Positions 35,346 through 47,453 are shown, counted from the first letter of the stretch. The stretch is 64,000 nucleotides of DNA from Welwitschia mirabilis (GCA_051453625.1 JBOZIK010000001.1:81172946-81236945); one strand, 5' to 3'. Notes: generated by a model not told the origin, from the letters alone. Translations and numbers: made by a program.

Positions 35346-36947
35346 AATTTAGGATATTTCTTCATGACTAAGTTGAAAATAGATTAAGCAAGAAAAACTT
35401 TTCTAGAAATGGTACATTTTTATTTTCTTCTTACTAGATGTATTTATAACTTAGAATATTTAGGATTTTCATATAAAAGTTTTCAAAAAGGTAAGTTAAC
35501 TTTTACTTCTTGCATAAATGTTTTCAAATGCTCATCAAATGTAGGATTCATGTTTAATCTATCAAGCCAAGGAGTATATGTTTTCTTTCCTTTGTTTTCT
35601 TATGAAGAATGTTTAGTGGAGTTTTTAGCATTGATGTTGATGGAAAGATATATGAGTCCAAAATTTCTATATCATTTTCTCATTACTTTTTTGATTATTT
35701 TTGAAAGTTAAAAACTCATAGGTAGGATGTGTTGTGTTATTCTCACTTCTTATTATTACCTTTAAGTCTTTCATGACTTCATTTGGGTTAGGTAAAGGTT
35801 AAGATGCAAGATACCCTTATGATATTTGATTGACAAGCATCATTTGTTGAAGCATATTCACTAAGTCTTTAATATTGCTATTACTATTTTCAATATTGTT
35901 GTTTGTCTTTTCTTTCATATTTTTTAATTCTTCTATTGAATATCTAAGTAAATCATTTTGATTTTATTGAAAATTAAAGTTATTTGGTTGGAAGTTTGAA
36001 TTTTTGAATCTATTCTTTAAAGGTTTCCATTGTGATTATGGTTGACTTTTAAAATTAGGTGTTATTTGGTTAAACACACAAACTTCCTTAAACATACTCT
36101 CTCTACAAGTTGATAACAAGATATAATATTTAGTTGGATGAGAGTTATCTTCACAAATTTCACAAGTTAAAGTTGTGTTCTCATCTATTACTACCTTTTC
36201 ATCAAGTATTAACTGAGTGTACTTATCCAAAGTGGTAGTAAAATTCTTAACTAAAATGATTAAGTCACCTCTCTCTTCTTTATTATCATGTTTAATCTCT
36301 TTTAAATATTTTATGATTTGGCATATAGTTTAATTTTCCTTAGTTGATTTAGGCTAAGTTTAACTTATCTATACTAGGTTTTCCAAGATAATTTATGCAT
36401 CTTTTAATACTAAGTTCAATAAGTTGCCATCATAAGAAAAGTCTATGAATTATTTAGTATAACTATTTAATTCATTATAAAAATAACTGTCTAATTCTTC
36501 TTTATAAAATTCATCAATAGGATTTAAATGGCTAGCTATTATAAAAAATTCATATGTTATGGCATAATCCTTATGAGGTTGTTGTTGAAAGTTGATAACT
36601 TTCTTTTTTCTTTTTCTTGTGAAATTTTCACTCAAAAATATTTTGATAAAAACTTTTTGTACTCATCTCTATAATTTAGAACTCTTATGTGGACTAATTT
36701 TAAGTCAAAGTTTTTCCATTTTTCTAAGTATGACTAGAAACCTAATCATGTAAGTATGATCACTAATACATTTCTTTCCGTTTCCTGAGATAAGCACAAG
36801 TTGATCAATGTCAACTAGATGTTGGAAACGGTCTTTCTTAGATTTTTTCAAAAATGTTGGATAGGCACTCAAATTTCTTAATTTTACATCATAACTAGGA
36901 GTAAATCAAAGGGATTTTGTATTTCACATTTTCTATTAGTGATTAAA
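35346..36947 (-). pseudogene. Athila-like gag, element B distal module
   Basis: Readable parts are VINFQQQPHKDYAITYEFF and ASHLNPIDEFYKEELDSYFY (36635-36450), matching the family's 'NFxQxPHESLxxAWERF ... xxxxFYxGL'. A zinc knuckle at about 36150 reads CEICEDNSHPTKYY, where C-x2-C-x4-H-x4-C is expected: the last Cys is Tyr. The N-terminal end runs into the 100-N gap. The domain order gag-protease-RT continues downstream on the minus strand. Confidence 0.8.
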
Positions 36948-37047
36948 NNNNNNNNNNNNNNNNNNNNNNNNNNNNNNNNNNNNNNNNNNNNNNNNNNNNN
37001 NNNNNNNNNNNNNNNNNNNNNNNNNNNNNNNNNNNNNNNNNNNNNNN
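36948..37047. other. Assembly gap (exactly 100 N)
   Basis: A round 100-N gap usually marks unknown distance. It lies exactly between the start of one gag copy and the RT of another. Confidence 0.99.
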
Positions 37048-37640
37048 TAATTTCATAGTTGATAAGGAGGAAGCTTTTTTCACAACTCAAATGTAGACCA
37101 CTTTTTATACATTGATTAAGGCTTTCTCTAATCTTTCTATGGTTCATTCAAAGGTTTGATCAAAGATGGAGAAATCATCCATAAAGATTTTAATATAATC
37201 ATCTATTATGTTAGAAAATATCTTATCATTTCTTGTTAGAAAGTTACAGGAGCATTGCAAAGTCCAAAAGGCATTCGTCTAAAAGTAAAGGATCCAAAGG
37301 ATGAGGTAAAGATTGTTTTAACTTAGTCTTCACTTTCTATGCAAACTTGATTATAGCCACTATACCTATCAAGAAAACGATAGTAGGCATAACCTTGGAT
37401 TCTATCAAGTACTTGATCAAGAAAGGTTAAAGAGCAATGATCATTTTTAGTGATATCATTAAGTTTTTAAAAATCAATGCACATTCTTCATTTCCCATAC
37501 TTTTTTGAAACTATTATTAAAGGGCTAATCCACTCACTATTAGATATAGCATAGATGATCTTAACATTTATAAGTTTAATAATTTCATCTTTAACTACTT
37601 GTTTAAGGGTGTTAAGTCTTCATTGGAGTCACTTAATAAT
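37048..37640 (-). pseudogene. Athila-like reverse transcriptase, element B proximal module (truncated)
   Basis: It covers the same stretch as 33857-34480, including the FMDD loop (complement of about 37174-37187). The frame near 37147-37048 gives MNHRKIRESLNQCIKSGLHL, which matches the family's 'FDxCLxNLxxVLKRCIExNLVL' region, then SCEKSFLL for 'NWEKCHFM'. The domain is cut off at its 3' side by the gap; no RNase H or integrase follows before the second gag. Confidence 0.75.
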
Positions 37641-38089
37641 TTAGCATTATCCTTAAGGTCAATTTTGTACTAGATAATAAAAAGAGGGATGATAGCTAAG
37701 TCTTCATAAGTCCAAGCAAAGGCATCTTCTTTATAAGTTAAGGGTGAGAAAAATTTGGATTCTTATTGAGAAGTAAGAAGATCACTTATTATCAGAGGTT
37801 TCTTTATATTTTTGGATAGAAAAATGTATTTTAGATCCTTAGGCAATTTCTTAAGTTCTAAGTTAACATTTTCAGCTATCATCCTATCTATCGTGGAGAT
37901 GACAAACATGGGATGACATTTTACAAATAGGTTTTCTAGTAAGTAAACATATCAATTTTCATTAAAAGATTCTTCATCTGCATACTCAAGATAGTGTGTT
38001 TCAATTGGGTCATCATAAAATATTGGTTCATGTAGCATTATCAATCTCTCCTTAATGAGCTAATTTTGTAAAAAAAATGTTTTTTAAAG

Positions 38090-38565
38090 TTATTCTTCTA
38101 AGATAAAATCATCTCTTATTTCTTTTTTAGTAGCATTAAAGACTTGAATGTTAAACTTCTTATTTTCTATATAACATTCCATCATCCTGGTTCATGTGTT
38201 AATAATGCAATGGGTAGTTGTACAAAAGGCTCTTCCTAAAAGTAATGGATGACCTCCATCATGTTTTACCTTAATGTTAACCACATCTATGGGGTAAAAA
38301 GCTTTCTCAATTTGGATGACTAGGTCCTTGATAATCCCTAATGGTTTCTTAGTTAAAGTATTATCCAATTCCAAGATAATTTGTGTACATTATATTCTAT
38401 TTTCTAACCCAAGTCTTTTACATATGTGAAGAGGTATGATATTGACACTAGCCCCTATGTTAATTAAAGCTTTTCAAATTCTTTTATTTTCTTTCAAGAT
38501 GATACACATAGTTACTACTCCAGGGTCTTTAAATTTAGGATACTTTTTTATGATTAAGTTAGAAA
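38090..38565 (-). pseudogene. Athila-like aspartic protease, element B proximal module, catalytic Asp to Asn
   Basis: The 60-codon piece 38374-38192 reads KAFYPIDVVNIKVKHDGG, then HPLLLGRAFCTTTHCIINT, the same C-terminal half as at 34881-35153. In the active-site segment the minus strand reads ALINIGASVNIIP: the catalytic Asp codon GAT is AAC-type Asn (complement of 38459-38461). This single change would abolish activity. It differs from the distal copy at roughly one base in five, so the two are not a recent duplication. Confidence 0.82.
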
Positions 38566-38589
38566 TATATTAATTAAGAAAAACTTTGC

Positions 38590-40233
38590 TACAAATGGTA
38601 TGTTTTTATTTTCTTCCCACTAGGTCCTTCCACAACTTAGAATATTTAGAATTTTTTTTGCAAGAGTTTTCAAAAAGATAAGTTGATGTTTACCTCTTGC
38701 ATTAAGATCTTCAAGTATTCATCATAGGTAGGATTTGTATTTAACCAATTGAGTAAAGGAGTTGATGATTTCTTTCCTTTATTTTCTTGTAAATAATTCT
38801 TAGTAAAGGCTTTAGAATGTGATATTAATGGGAAGTTATATGAGTCGAAAGTTTCTACATCATCTTCTTCATTACTTTTCTCATTGCTTTTGGAAGTTGA
38901 AACCTCATGGGTAAAAGGTATTGTATCATGTTTATTTTTTATTATTACCTTCAAATCTCTCTTGACTTCATTTGGATTGAATCAAGGTTGAGATGCAAGA
39001 GACCCTTATGGTCTTTAATTGACAAGCATGAATTATTGAAGTACATTCACTAAGTTTTTAATATTACTATTAGTCTTTTTTTACACCTTCTTTAGTTCTT
39101 CTATGGAATCTCTAAGTGAATCATTTTGAATTGGTTGAAAATTTAAATTCTTAAATCTATTATCAAAAGGTTTCCATTGTGATTATCTACCTAATATTTG
39201 TTGAAATTATGATTGAATTTTAAATTTATATGTTCTTTGGTTGAATGCACAAACTTCCTCAAACATTCTCTCTTTATAGTTGATAATAGGTAACACTCTT
39301 TAGTTAGATGAGAGTTATCTTCACAAATATCACAAGTTAAAGTTGTTTTTTTATATTTTACTACCTTTGCATTAACTATTAATTAAGTGTACTTCTCCAA
39401 AGTGGTAGTGAAGTTCTTAATTAAATTGGTTAAGTCACCTCTTTTCTATTCACTATCATGTTTAAGCTCCTCTAAATCTTTTATAATTTGGCTTATAGTT
39501 TGATTTTCCTTAATGGTTTTAGGCCAAGTTTGACTTATCTCTACTAGGTTTTCCTACACACTTCATGCCTCCTCTAAAACTATGTTTAATAAGTTATCAC
39601 CACAAGAAAATTCTACAAGTTACTTAGTTTGACTATTCAATTCACTGTAAAAATAATCAACTAATTTTCTTTATAGAATTCATCAATAAAATTGGAATGA
39701 CTAGCTATGATAAAATGTTTAAAAGCTATGGCATAATTCTCATGAGGTTATTGTTGAAAGTCTGCAACTTTCTTTTTTCTTTTTCTCATAGAACTTTCAC
39801 TCAAAAAGATTTTGATAGAAACTTCTTGCACTTGACTTCATGATTTAAGACTCTTATGTGGAATGGTTTTATGCCAAAGTTTTACCCTTCTTCTAAGTGT
39901 GACTAGAAAAATAGTTATGTAAGTATGATCACTAATACATTCTTTTCATTTTCTAAGGTAAGCACAAGTTGTTCAATGTTAGCTAGACATTAGAAAGGAT
40001 CTTTTTTAGGTTCCCCTAAAAAAATTTGAATACGAACTCAAATTTCTTAATTTTACATCATCACTAAGAGGTAAATCAAAGGGACTTTTAATTTTATGTT
40101 TTCTATTAATGATTAAATCTCTAAGAGTAACATTTTCATTTGAAGTAGAAGTTCCTATTATGAATAACTTATTATATGAAGTAACTTTCTTTTTTTTTAC
40201 AATGATTTCACATATTTGAAAAAGAAATGACAT
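38590..40233 (-). pseudogene. Athila-like gag, element B proximal module
   Basis: It starts at ATG 40233 (MSFLFQICEIIVKKKK...) and soon reads NVTLRDLIINRKHKIKSPFD and LPLSDDVKLRNLSSYSNFF, seen in damaged form at the gap edge of the other module. Near its end the piece 38954-38670 contains an acidic linker and LLNWLNTNPTYDEYLKILMQ then EVNINLSF, equivalent to the 'FLEIFKKLxINIPF' segment just before the protease of Athila-type elements. The primer-binding site and 5' LTR lie directly upstream. Confidence 0.8.
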
Positions 40234-40890
40234 GATCTACTTCTATACTATAATTTTATTTTGCAAAATTGGATTTTAAAATAATAAAAGCAAAGAAATA
40301 TTCTTATTTAATTTTTATAATTTGCATACCTGGGGTGTGGGTATCTAAATTTTTCTTGAAGTTAAATAATCCTTCTCTGGTATTTTCTTTAATCAAGTTC
40401 CTTTTCCTCTAATATATCATCTCTCTAAGAGAATTCACCATGTTCTTACATGCTTAAATAGAAAATAAAAAATCAAAGTTAAAAATGATTAACTATCATC
40501 TACCTAATCATGTGAAGGACAAGAGGAATGATGACCATAATAGCATAATACTCAATTAGATAAAAATTACCAAACGTAAAAAAAGTAGACTATCATCTAT
40601 ACTATTATGGGGATGATAAAGAAGATGATATTATTTTTATTAATAATCTATTAATATAAATAAAATTTGTAAAAAAGAAAATAAATTTAAAATTTTAGGA
40701 CTATCATTCCCAATTTCGTGGGGATTACAAAAAGAATGACAGTGATTTTTATAACTATGAAAAGTAAAAATTACTGAATTAAATCTACTAGACTATAAAT
40801 AAAAGTATAGAACTATTTCAATTAAATAATCTAAAGTAAAATTAAAGGTACTTATCTTGATAATAATAATCGTTAAACTTCTTGTAGCCT

Positions 40891-40908
40891 TCCCCAGCAA
40901 TGACACCA
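40891..40908 (-). other. Primer-binding site of Athila-like element B
   Basis: The minus strand reads TGGTGTCATTGCTGGGGA, three bases from the LTR edge. It differs from TGGCGCCGTTGCCGGGGA only by transitions at CG or CCG sites. Confidence 0.9.
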
Positions 40909-40911
40909 AAA

Positions 40912-42165
40912 TGTTATGGGGTGAATTTATGCAATCTTTAAGTTCATAGTAAAAAACCTATAAATAAAAATACTTACAGAAATCACATATTAATATAAAC
41001 AAGAGTTAATCTAAATGTTATAATCCATTGAAGGTACTAGGATAAAGTTAGAGAATCTATTTGATAAAGTATATCTAATCTTTTCTATTTAATAAATGAA
41101 AATAAATAAGAATGTAATTGCAATGCAAGATGAATGATGGTAAAAATGCAATGGGTGGAATGCAAGTGTGATGGGTTCTATTTGAACTCTAATCCTCCCA
41201 TCATAAGAACTATTTTTTTATAACTTAGATCAACTAGAAATGGTTCTATTACTTGTTCCTAGCCAACATAGACTATAAGAATTGTTAAATAGAATATGGA
41301 TAATGCAATATGAAATTGTAATGAAATAGCAATGAAAAAGTAAAAACTAACAAAGTAAACCTTAAAAAAGGTCACTCTTATTATCTACATAAATTCTAAA
41401 ACTATTACTAAAATATAATCAACTTAGATCATAAGGGACATTTACACAATTATAGTGAAAAGAGTAATAAATTAATCATGAACTTTGATGTCCATTTACA
41501 ATAAATTAGTAGCATCTCAAAGGAGAATACTTAGCCCAACACCAAGGCAAACTTCTCTTTTTAGCCACTGGATAAACCTCTTGTTCTTTAATCTTTTACA
41601 TAAGAACATCAAATACAAAAGATGGAAAAAGAAGTGTAGGAAAGGGAGGGTATTTAAAGTTTTAGATTGAAGATCTAGAAGCTTAACCCTATGCGTTAGA
41701 GAAGAAATCCTAGCAGCTCATATGGGTTACATGATCCCATTACAAAAATATTTCTTTCTATCCATAGAAAATAGCTATCATGTCAACTATTATGGAGACA
41801 AAAATGGGGATGTTACTCCATGTTAACGGATGGTTAATCACTTTAGGCCTCATAGTTAACTCCACAAACTTCATCCATCTTAATAGTGCGATTGTCTTAC
41901 CTATCATGGGAATGATAGAGGGTACAATAAGATTTTTCATCTTCTATCTCAAAGATAAATTATTCTTATGCATGGTAATCCCTTCTTTCAAAGTATGAAG
42001 TATCAAAATAAGCCTAGGATGCCTCCAAATATGCTAAGAATCACATACTTTAGTGATCATTCTATGAGTTCTTTATAATCATCAAAATTGCATCTAAACC
42101 TATATAAATGTCCTACAAAAGCACTTAAAAAACATGATAAAATTCTTACAAATTTCTTTGTAACA
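40912..42165 (-). repeat. 5' LTR of Athila-like element B
   Basis: It starts TGTTATGGGGTGAATTTATG beside the primer-binding site and ends ...TTTGTAACA. It pairs with 28615-29764. Small open frames inside (for example 41780-41998) are not conserved in the partner LTR and are ignored. Confidence 0.88.
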
Positions 42166-44080
42166 TTTATAAAAATAAAAATAAAGTAAGATTATGCTTA
42201 ATTTATAGGTCAACATTTTGTTTCTATTTTATGGATGCTAAAACTACATTTTTTAAATGTTTAAAAAGTTTAAAAAGGCTAGATATAACATGAAAGAGCT
42301 AAGGAAGAAAAGAGTTGTGTTTTAATGAAGAGACTCTAAGGTATAATTCCTAGTTAACATTATCTAGGAGTGGAAATCATAGCCCTATGAGATAAAAGGC
42401 CATAAAAACTAGGCTTCATGGTTTTGATGAAGAAAAAATCCATTTTAGTAATAGTAGATCACATTCAATGGATGTTCAAATGAACTCTTATATTTAATAT
42501 CACTTTCTAAAGAATCTCATTATCATGATCTTCTATAGGGCATTTCCATTTTATCTCTTAAAACTAAGGTCTCTATGAAGAGATGAAATTTCATTTTACA
42601 AGATAACAATTTCCTTGAGTACCATTCTTAGTCTTCAATAAATGATCCATGTCTTCTCATCTTTTCAAGAAACTCTTAGTTTTAATAATGTTTTATCTTT
42701 ATAATTCCATCAAGGACATGACATAAGATACCCCTTGGTTTCCTTCTAGATTGGACATTATTATTAGTTGAAATCTCTGAAGGTCTTATGTGATTTTTTG
42801 GATGGATGGAAATATTTTTAAGATTATTACTTATAATTATGTTTCCCAGTAATGGAGGACATTGCCTCCAATGGATTACAATTCATAAAGACAATTGTTA
42901 ATAGTAGTAGATAAACATAACAAAACATTTAAGTTTGTTGCAGCAAATGATATATTAAGAGCCAGTTCATTGTTGACAAAGATTTACAACTTAAAACAAA
43001 ATACCTAATTCATTCATGAGAGCTTATCAGCTATGAATATTAGCTCTTCTAAAATGGTTTTTGTGATTTTAAAATTCACTTACAAAGTTTATATTTCCTA
43101 GGTTTGATAGTATATAGAATGGATGTAAATCAATATAGATAGATACACTCTAAGTTTTCTAGATCACTACTTAAATATTATCTTATAGCTAGAGTAAGGA
43201 GCCAACTTTTTTTAGTAGGAAGAATAAGGTTGTATACTATAAATTAGAGAGTGAGGATTTGGAAAATCGATAATATAAAGACTACATGAGTAGAAATAAG
43301 GAAAATTCCTAAGAGGATATTCACTTTGCCTAGGTTGTTTAGAGAGTAATTTGAGTCTACCAACTAGGATAGTTTGATTTATTTCATCTTCAATAAAATG
43401 ACCTAATAAATTATGCTAAGAGAAGGACATGATTTTTGATAAGTGGATGTTCATGTCATTCTTTAAGGATCCAAATGATTTTCTATGAATCCAATCTTGA
43501 TTTTTCCCTCAATGAAGTATATATGATGGACTAGTAGGGGTCTTTTCTTTTGAAATGGGTAACTGTGTATATGATTTTGTGTTTTGGATGGTTTCTTCTT
43601 TTTAAGATAATCCTTTTTTCTAAGGAAAGATTCCATAACACTTATTGTATCTAACATAAAAATCTAATCTTAAGAGCTTGGTTATATTTATAATTGATTT
43701 ATTTTTTAGAGTGCCATGTATCTACATTTTTGTTAAACATGTGTAAGAAACTTGGATAAAAACATTATCCTATTTTGATACCCTATTTTAATTCCTAATA
43801 GTCTACAATTACCTTTCTTAAATTTTTCTTAATATCTTCTAAAAAATATTAGTGGTTTTTTGTTTTTAGTGGTGTAATATTTTTATTTAATATAATATTA
43901 ATGAATGTGATCATATTGATCTAGCTAATTGATCATGTATACCATATTAAAATTCAAAATTACTACATAGTATGATTACTTTGAAGAGACAGTCTTACAT
44001 ACCTTTGCTAGAATCATCATAAATCCATAAGGTATATCAACACTATAAGGGCTTACAACTTTGTCTCTCATTATTTTGTT
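42166..44080. other. No gene recognised
   Basis: AT-rich, non-repetitive by eye. It may include the 5' part of the nucellin-like relic that follows, but no exon with the first catalytic motif (D-T-G-S) was found on the plus strand. Confidence 0.4.
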
Positions 44081-44963
44081 ATGATTGATGTTATTGTACC
44101 AAGTGTTATGCCTCTATAAGTAGCACATAATACTAGAGAGTCTTTTTAAGAAAAGCTCAATACTCTTCCTAACATTAAATGGTTCTTTGTATATATAGAT
44201 TATAAATACACCAATGAAGTTATATAAAATCTTTAAAAATAGCGATTTTATTTTGTATGATATTACTTACTTGGTTGATAGGCATATTGTTCTTGTTATA
44301 ACACTATTATATTGCTAGCATTATAGTGGGATAACCTCTCTTCATAACTACAAATTTTTGAAACTATATATATGCTACATCATCTACTAACGTTTGTGCT
44401 TGATTTTTAATTTTTTTAATTTTTAATCCTATAAATATTTAGTTTTTATGTTTTCTTCCTTAGATATTCAGCTATTCTAATAAATATAGGTATGGTTTAG
44501 AGAGCTATCAAGAGGAGTATCATATTCACTTGCATCTAAATAGATGATAAAGTTTGATACAAAAGAGGAATGTCTTAAAATTGTGAAGATTTTGTTTCAA
44601 CTTCAAGAGTCTCGTTTAGATTGGATTATAAATCTAATGAAAGACATTTGACAAGAGGAAAAATACAACAAAATAAATTTATGTAAAGTTTCCTTGGTCT
44701 TTGCTTCACATATGACATAGGTAATGTAAACAATATAGATGCTAATAATATACATGCTTCCTTAACTCCATGCTTTTTTTGTAGCCATGATTTTGAGTTA
44801 TCTTAGAGAAAAATTTAAGTTTCATGCTTTTTTATAGTTTAGTATGAATGTTGTTAAGATATTTTTCCCTTTATTTAGATATAGATGAAAAATATTTGAC
44901 AGTGTAAGTTCCTTCACCTAGTTTATAAATCAACCCTATTTTATCCCACTCTCAACAATGAGC

Positions 44964-45023
44964 ATTTTTGAATTCTCTATTAACGTTATTAGGATTTTTG
45001 AATTCTCTATTAACATTATTTTC
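44964..45023. repeat. 30-bp tandem duplication within the nucellin-like relic
   Basis: Units atttttgaattctctattaa begin at 44964 and 44994; the second has one change in the shared core and a diverged tail. It lies in presumed intron sequence. Confidence 0.85.
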
Positions 45024-45451
45024 TTATTTGTAAGTTAATTTAATCATCTCAAAAATATAGATTAGAGAAGTTCTTCAAGAAAAATCATTAGTACTAGATT
45101 CATTAAACTCAACCTTACTTATCTATTGGCGAGGAAGAAAATGTTTTAAGTGCATTTTTCATTATGTCCTTTCCATTTCTAATGTATTGATAAGAAGTAT
45201 CACTATATTAGTAAAATAATTATTAATTATATATTTGTTTAATATTGTTTTGTAAACATGTCATGAAATACCTCTTCAGATATGTTATAAATGTGATACC
45301 ATACTTTAAGTCTTTAGTGGTAAGTTTTGAAGGCACGTCATTTTTTTGGTTAAGAAAGTATTTTGAAATTACCCAAAATGCTACTTAGTAATCAATGTAA
45401 GAAAATTTTATGTTACCTATAGGATCTCAACAAAGTGCATATTCAAGTTCA

Positions 45452-45493
45452 TTTTTCTTTTCTTTTCTTTTCTTTCTTTCTTTCTTTCTTTTT
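45452..45493. repeat. (TTTTC)n/(TTTC)n microsatellite
   Basis: Three to four TTTTC units change into about six TTTC units. It lies between two exon remnants of the nucellin-like relic. Confidence 0.95.
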
Positions 45494-46029
45494 GGTTGCT
45501 AAATGGAGTAGAGAGGTTACCCAATGAAACAATATTTTTAGTATCTATCATCATTGAATATTATTTTATATATAATTAGAAATAAGGCAATGATTGCCTG
45601 GGAATCCTAAATTATACTTCAGTTGGAATAGGGAAAAAAATATTCTTAGAGATAAGGAAAAACAATATTGCCAATGTTTAAAACATGGAAAATGTTGTAT
45701 TTTCACTAATGTTTTGCTTCTTGTAAACATCTCTTTATGGGGTTGTCTTATTATTTATGATAATGAAAATAATTGTATTGGCTTTGTTAGACTATCAAAG
45801 AATTCCTAGGTATTATGATACCTTTAAATGTTGATTTGTATCTTTTGCAGTTTATTTCTATTTGTGCATGTGAATCAAAGTAAATCAAAGAAGTGAGAGA
45901 AACTAGGTTTTTGATTACATGAAAACCTATTAACATTAACAAAACCATTTTATTACTATCTTTACTCTTTTTATCCAACCAATAAGCAACTACTAAAATA
46001 CAACACTATCAATTAGCTTACCTAGGTTA

Positions 46030-46310
46030 ATAGTATCACCAAATTATAAAACACATTTCATAAAACACCTTAAAAGATATTTTAAGGCTTTTATTGAAAA
46101 ACCACCTTAAAAACACTTTTTATGTTCCTTATTAAAGAAATAATTTAAAATATATTTTAATGTATTTTATTATATAAACACCTTAAAAGGCATTTAAGGT
46201 GTTTATCAAGAAAACACCTTAAAGGACTTTCTAAAGAATTTTTATTTAAATGCCTTAACATCTATAAGACAAGGCTTTTTAAGGTGTTTTGTAAAGAAAT
46301 ATTTTAAAAA
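46030..46310. mobile_element. Second CACTA-like subterminal repeat array
   Basis: Repeated direct and inverted copies of aaggtgttt / aaacacctt and aaggcattt occur over 280 bases, sharing units with 17822-18115 (both contain 'aggtgttttataaa'-type and 'aaggcattt' units). A possible degraded terminus is 'caccaaattataaaacac' at about 46035. No clear CACTA/TAGTG end is seen on the right side. It could be the other end of the 17822 element or an independent copy. Confidence 0.5.
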
Positions 46311-46319
46311 ATTTTATAT

Positions 46320-47450
46320 TGAATATACCCTTTATTATCAATGTATTTGTGGGAATATGGACCTTGAAGCACATGAGATATTTTTAGTTAAGATAAATAC
46401 AACTCTCCATATAGTTTAAACTTCATATTTATAGTAGTTTCAAATGTAAAATAAGCTTTAAAAGATAACATAAATCTTAACACAGATATCTATCTATGTA
46501 GGTCTCCCCATGCTTACCACCAACCAAACACTTATTGCTAGTAAAAATGTTAAGTATTTAAGGGGTGGAGGTTAATTTTCTATTTTATTACTCAACTTGA
46601 GAAGGATTAATAAGATTATTAAGTATGAAATAAGTGGGGAAAAAACAAAAAACAAATAATAAAAAGGAACTAAGTATGGTATAGTTAAAACACATACATT
46701 TTTGCTCATCATTCAACTTAGATTTATACATCCAAATCAAAAATGAAGGTTTAAGAGAAATAAAAATCAAGTAAAGTAATCTTGTCCCACATTTTAACTT
46801 AACTAAATAAGAGAAATCTTACTTATGTAATTGAAAAATGTTAAAAATATCAAGGAAAAAGAATCTAAAAAGAGAAAAGAGGAGCTTAAAAACTAAGGAA
46901 AAGAGCTAAAAAATTAAATTAGAAAACTTGCTTAACATCCCAACTTTATTTGATGAGAAACATGATCCTTAGGTTTACAAGACTTAAAAATATCCAAAAA
47001 CTTAAAAATGTGCATAAAATACTCAAATAATAAAGAAATGTACATAATGTAAATAAAATAGAACTAAAAGCTAGATAATGGTTAGCTAAACTGCATGTAT
47101 GCAAAAATAGACAATGGTTGAGCAACATCTCAAGAAAACTACATGGGCATAAAAGAAAATTACTAGTACAAAATGAAAACCATAATAAATTTAGCACTTC
47201 ATAGGTTTAGAACTATAACCTATAATAGAAGGCACAGAGGGGATGAGAATGGCTAATTAACTACCATGAAAACCCCATTTATAGTTACTAAAGAATTTGA
47301 AAAATACCCATTTAAGAAAATTGATATTTTATTAAAATACTTTAAAGTAAAAAATAGTCCTCCATTTTGATAATGTTGTAAAATCATTTGAAATGTTCTC
47401 CTTTCCTCTTTTTAAAAACTTGTTATTATTTCCTTAAAAAAGTATAAAAA
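46320..47450. other. No gene recognised
   Basis: AT-rich. The longest open frame (47197-46946, minus) is hydrophobic low-complexity sequence without a known pattern and is not reported as a gene. Confidence 0.4.
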
Positions 47451-47453
47451 ATA

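Larger units (their letters stand above)
44080..45809 (+). pseudogene. Nucellin-like (A1 family) aspartic protease, 3' exons, decayed
   Basis: Landmarks of plant nucellin/ASP1-like proteases occur in the right order on the plus strand. ILFQLQESRLDWI (from 44589) stands for 'ILSQLxxQGLIRNV'. FDSVSSFT(stop)F (44895-44924) is the second active site 'FDSGSSYTYF'. TLLIYWRGRKCFKCI (from 45112) is 'TLPLCWKGxKPFKSV'. RKYFEIT (about 45353) is 'VKxYFKPLxLSF'. The last piece, open from 45594 to 45806, ends SLWGCLIIYDNENNCIGFVR, matching 'SMQGxxVIYDNEKQxIGWxxxxC'. Spacing suggests retained introns, so this is not a processed copy. The catalytic D-S-G has become D-S-V and stops interrupt the exons. The N-terminal half with the first catalytic Asp was not found. 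It is the only host-gene-like sequence in the window. A CACTA-like array lies 230 bases downstream. Confidence 0.62.

Noticed and set aside
35409-35711. 100-codon plus-strand open frame with hydrophobic stretches
   Set aside because: Antisense to gag of element B; hydrophobicity reflects the complement of Lys/Glu/Asn-rich coding sequence.
41485-41998. Two small plus-strand frames in the element B 5' LTR
   Set aside because: Not conserved in the partner LTR; chance.
46946-47197. 83-codon hydrophobic minus-strand frame resembling a membrane protein
   Set aside because: Low-complexity Leu/Phe/Cys-rich translation of AT-rich DNA, without homologous pattern or context.
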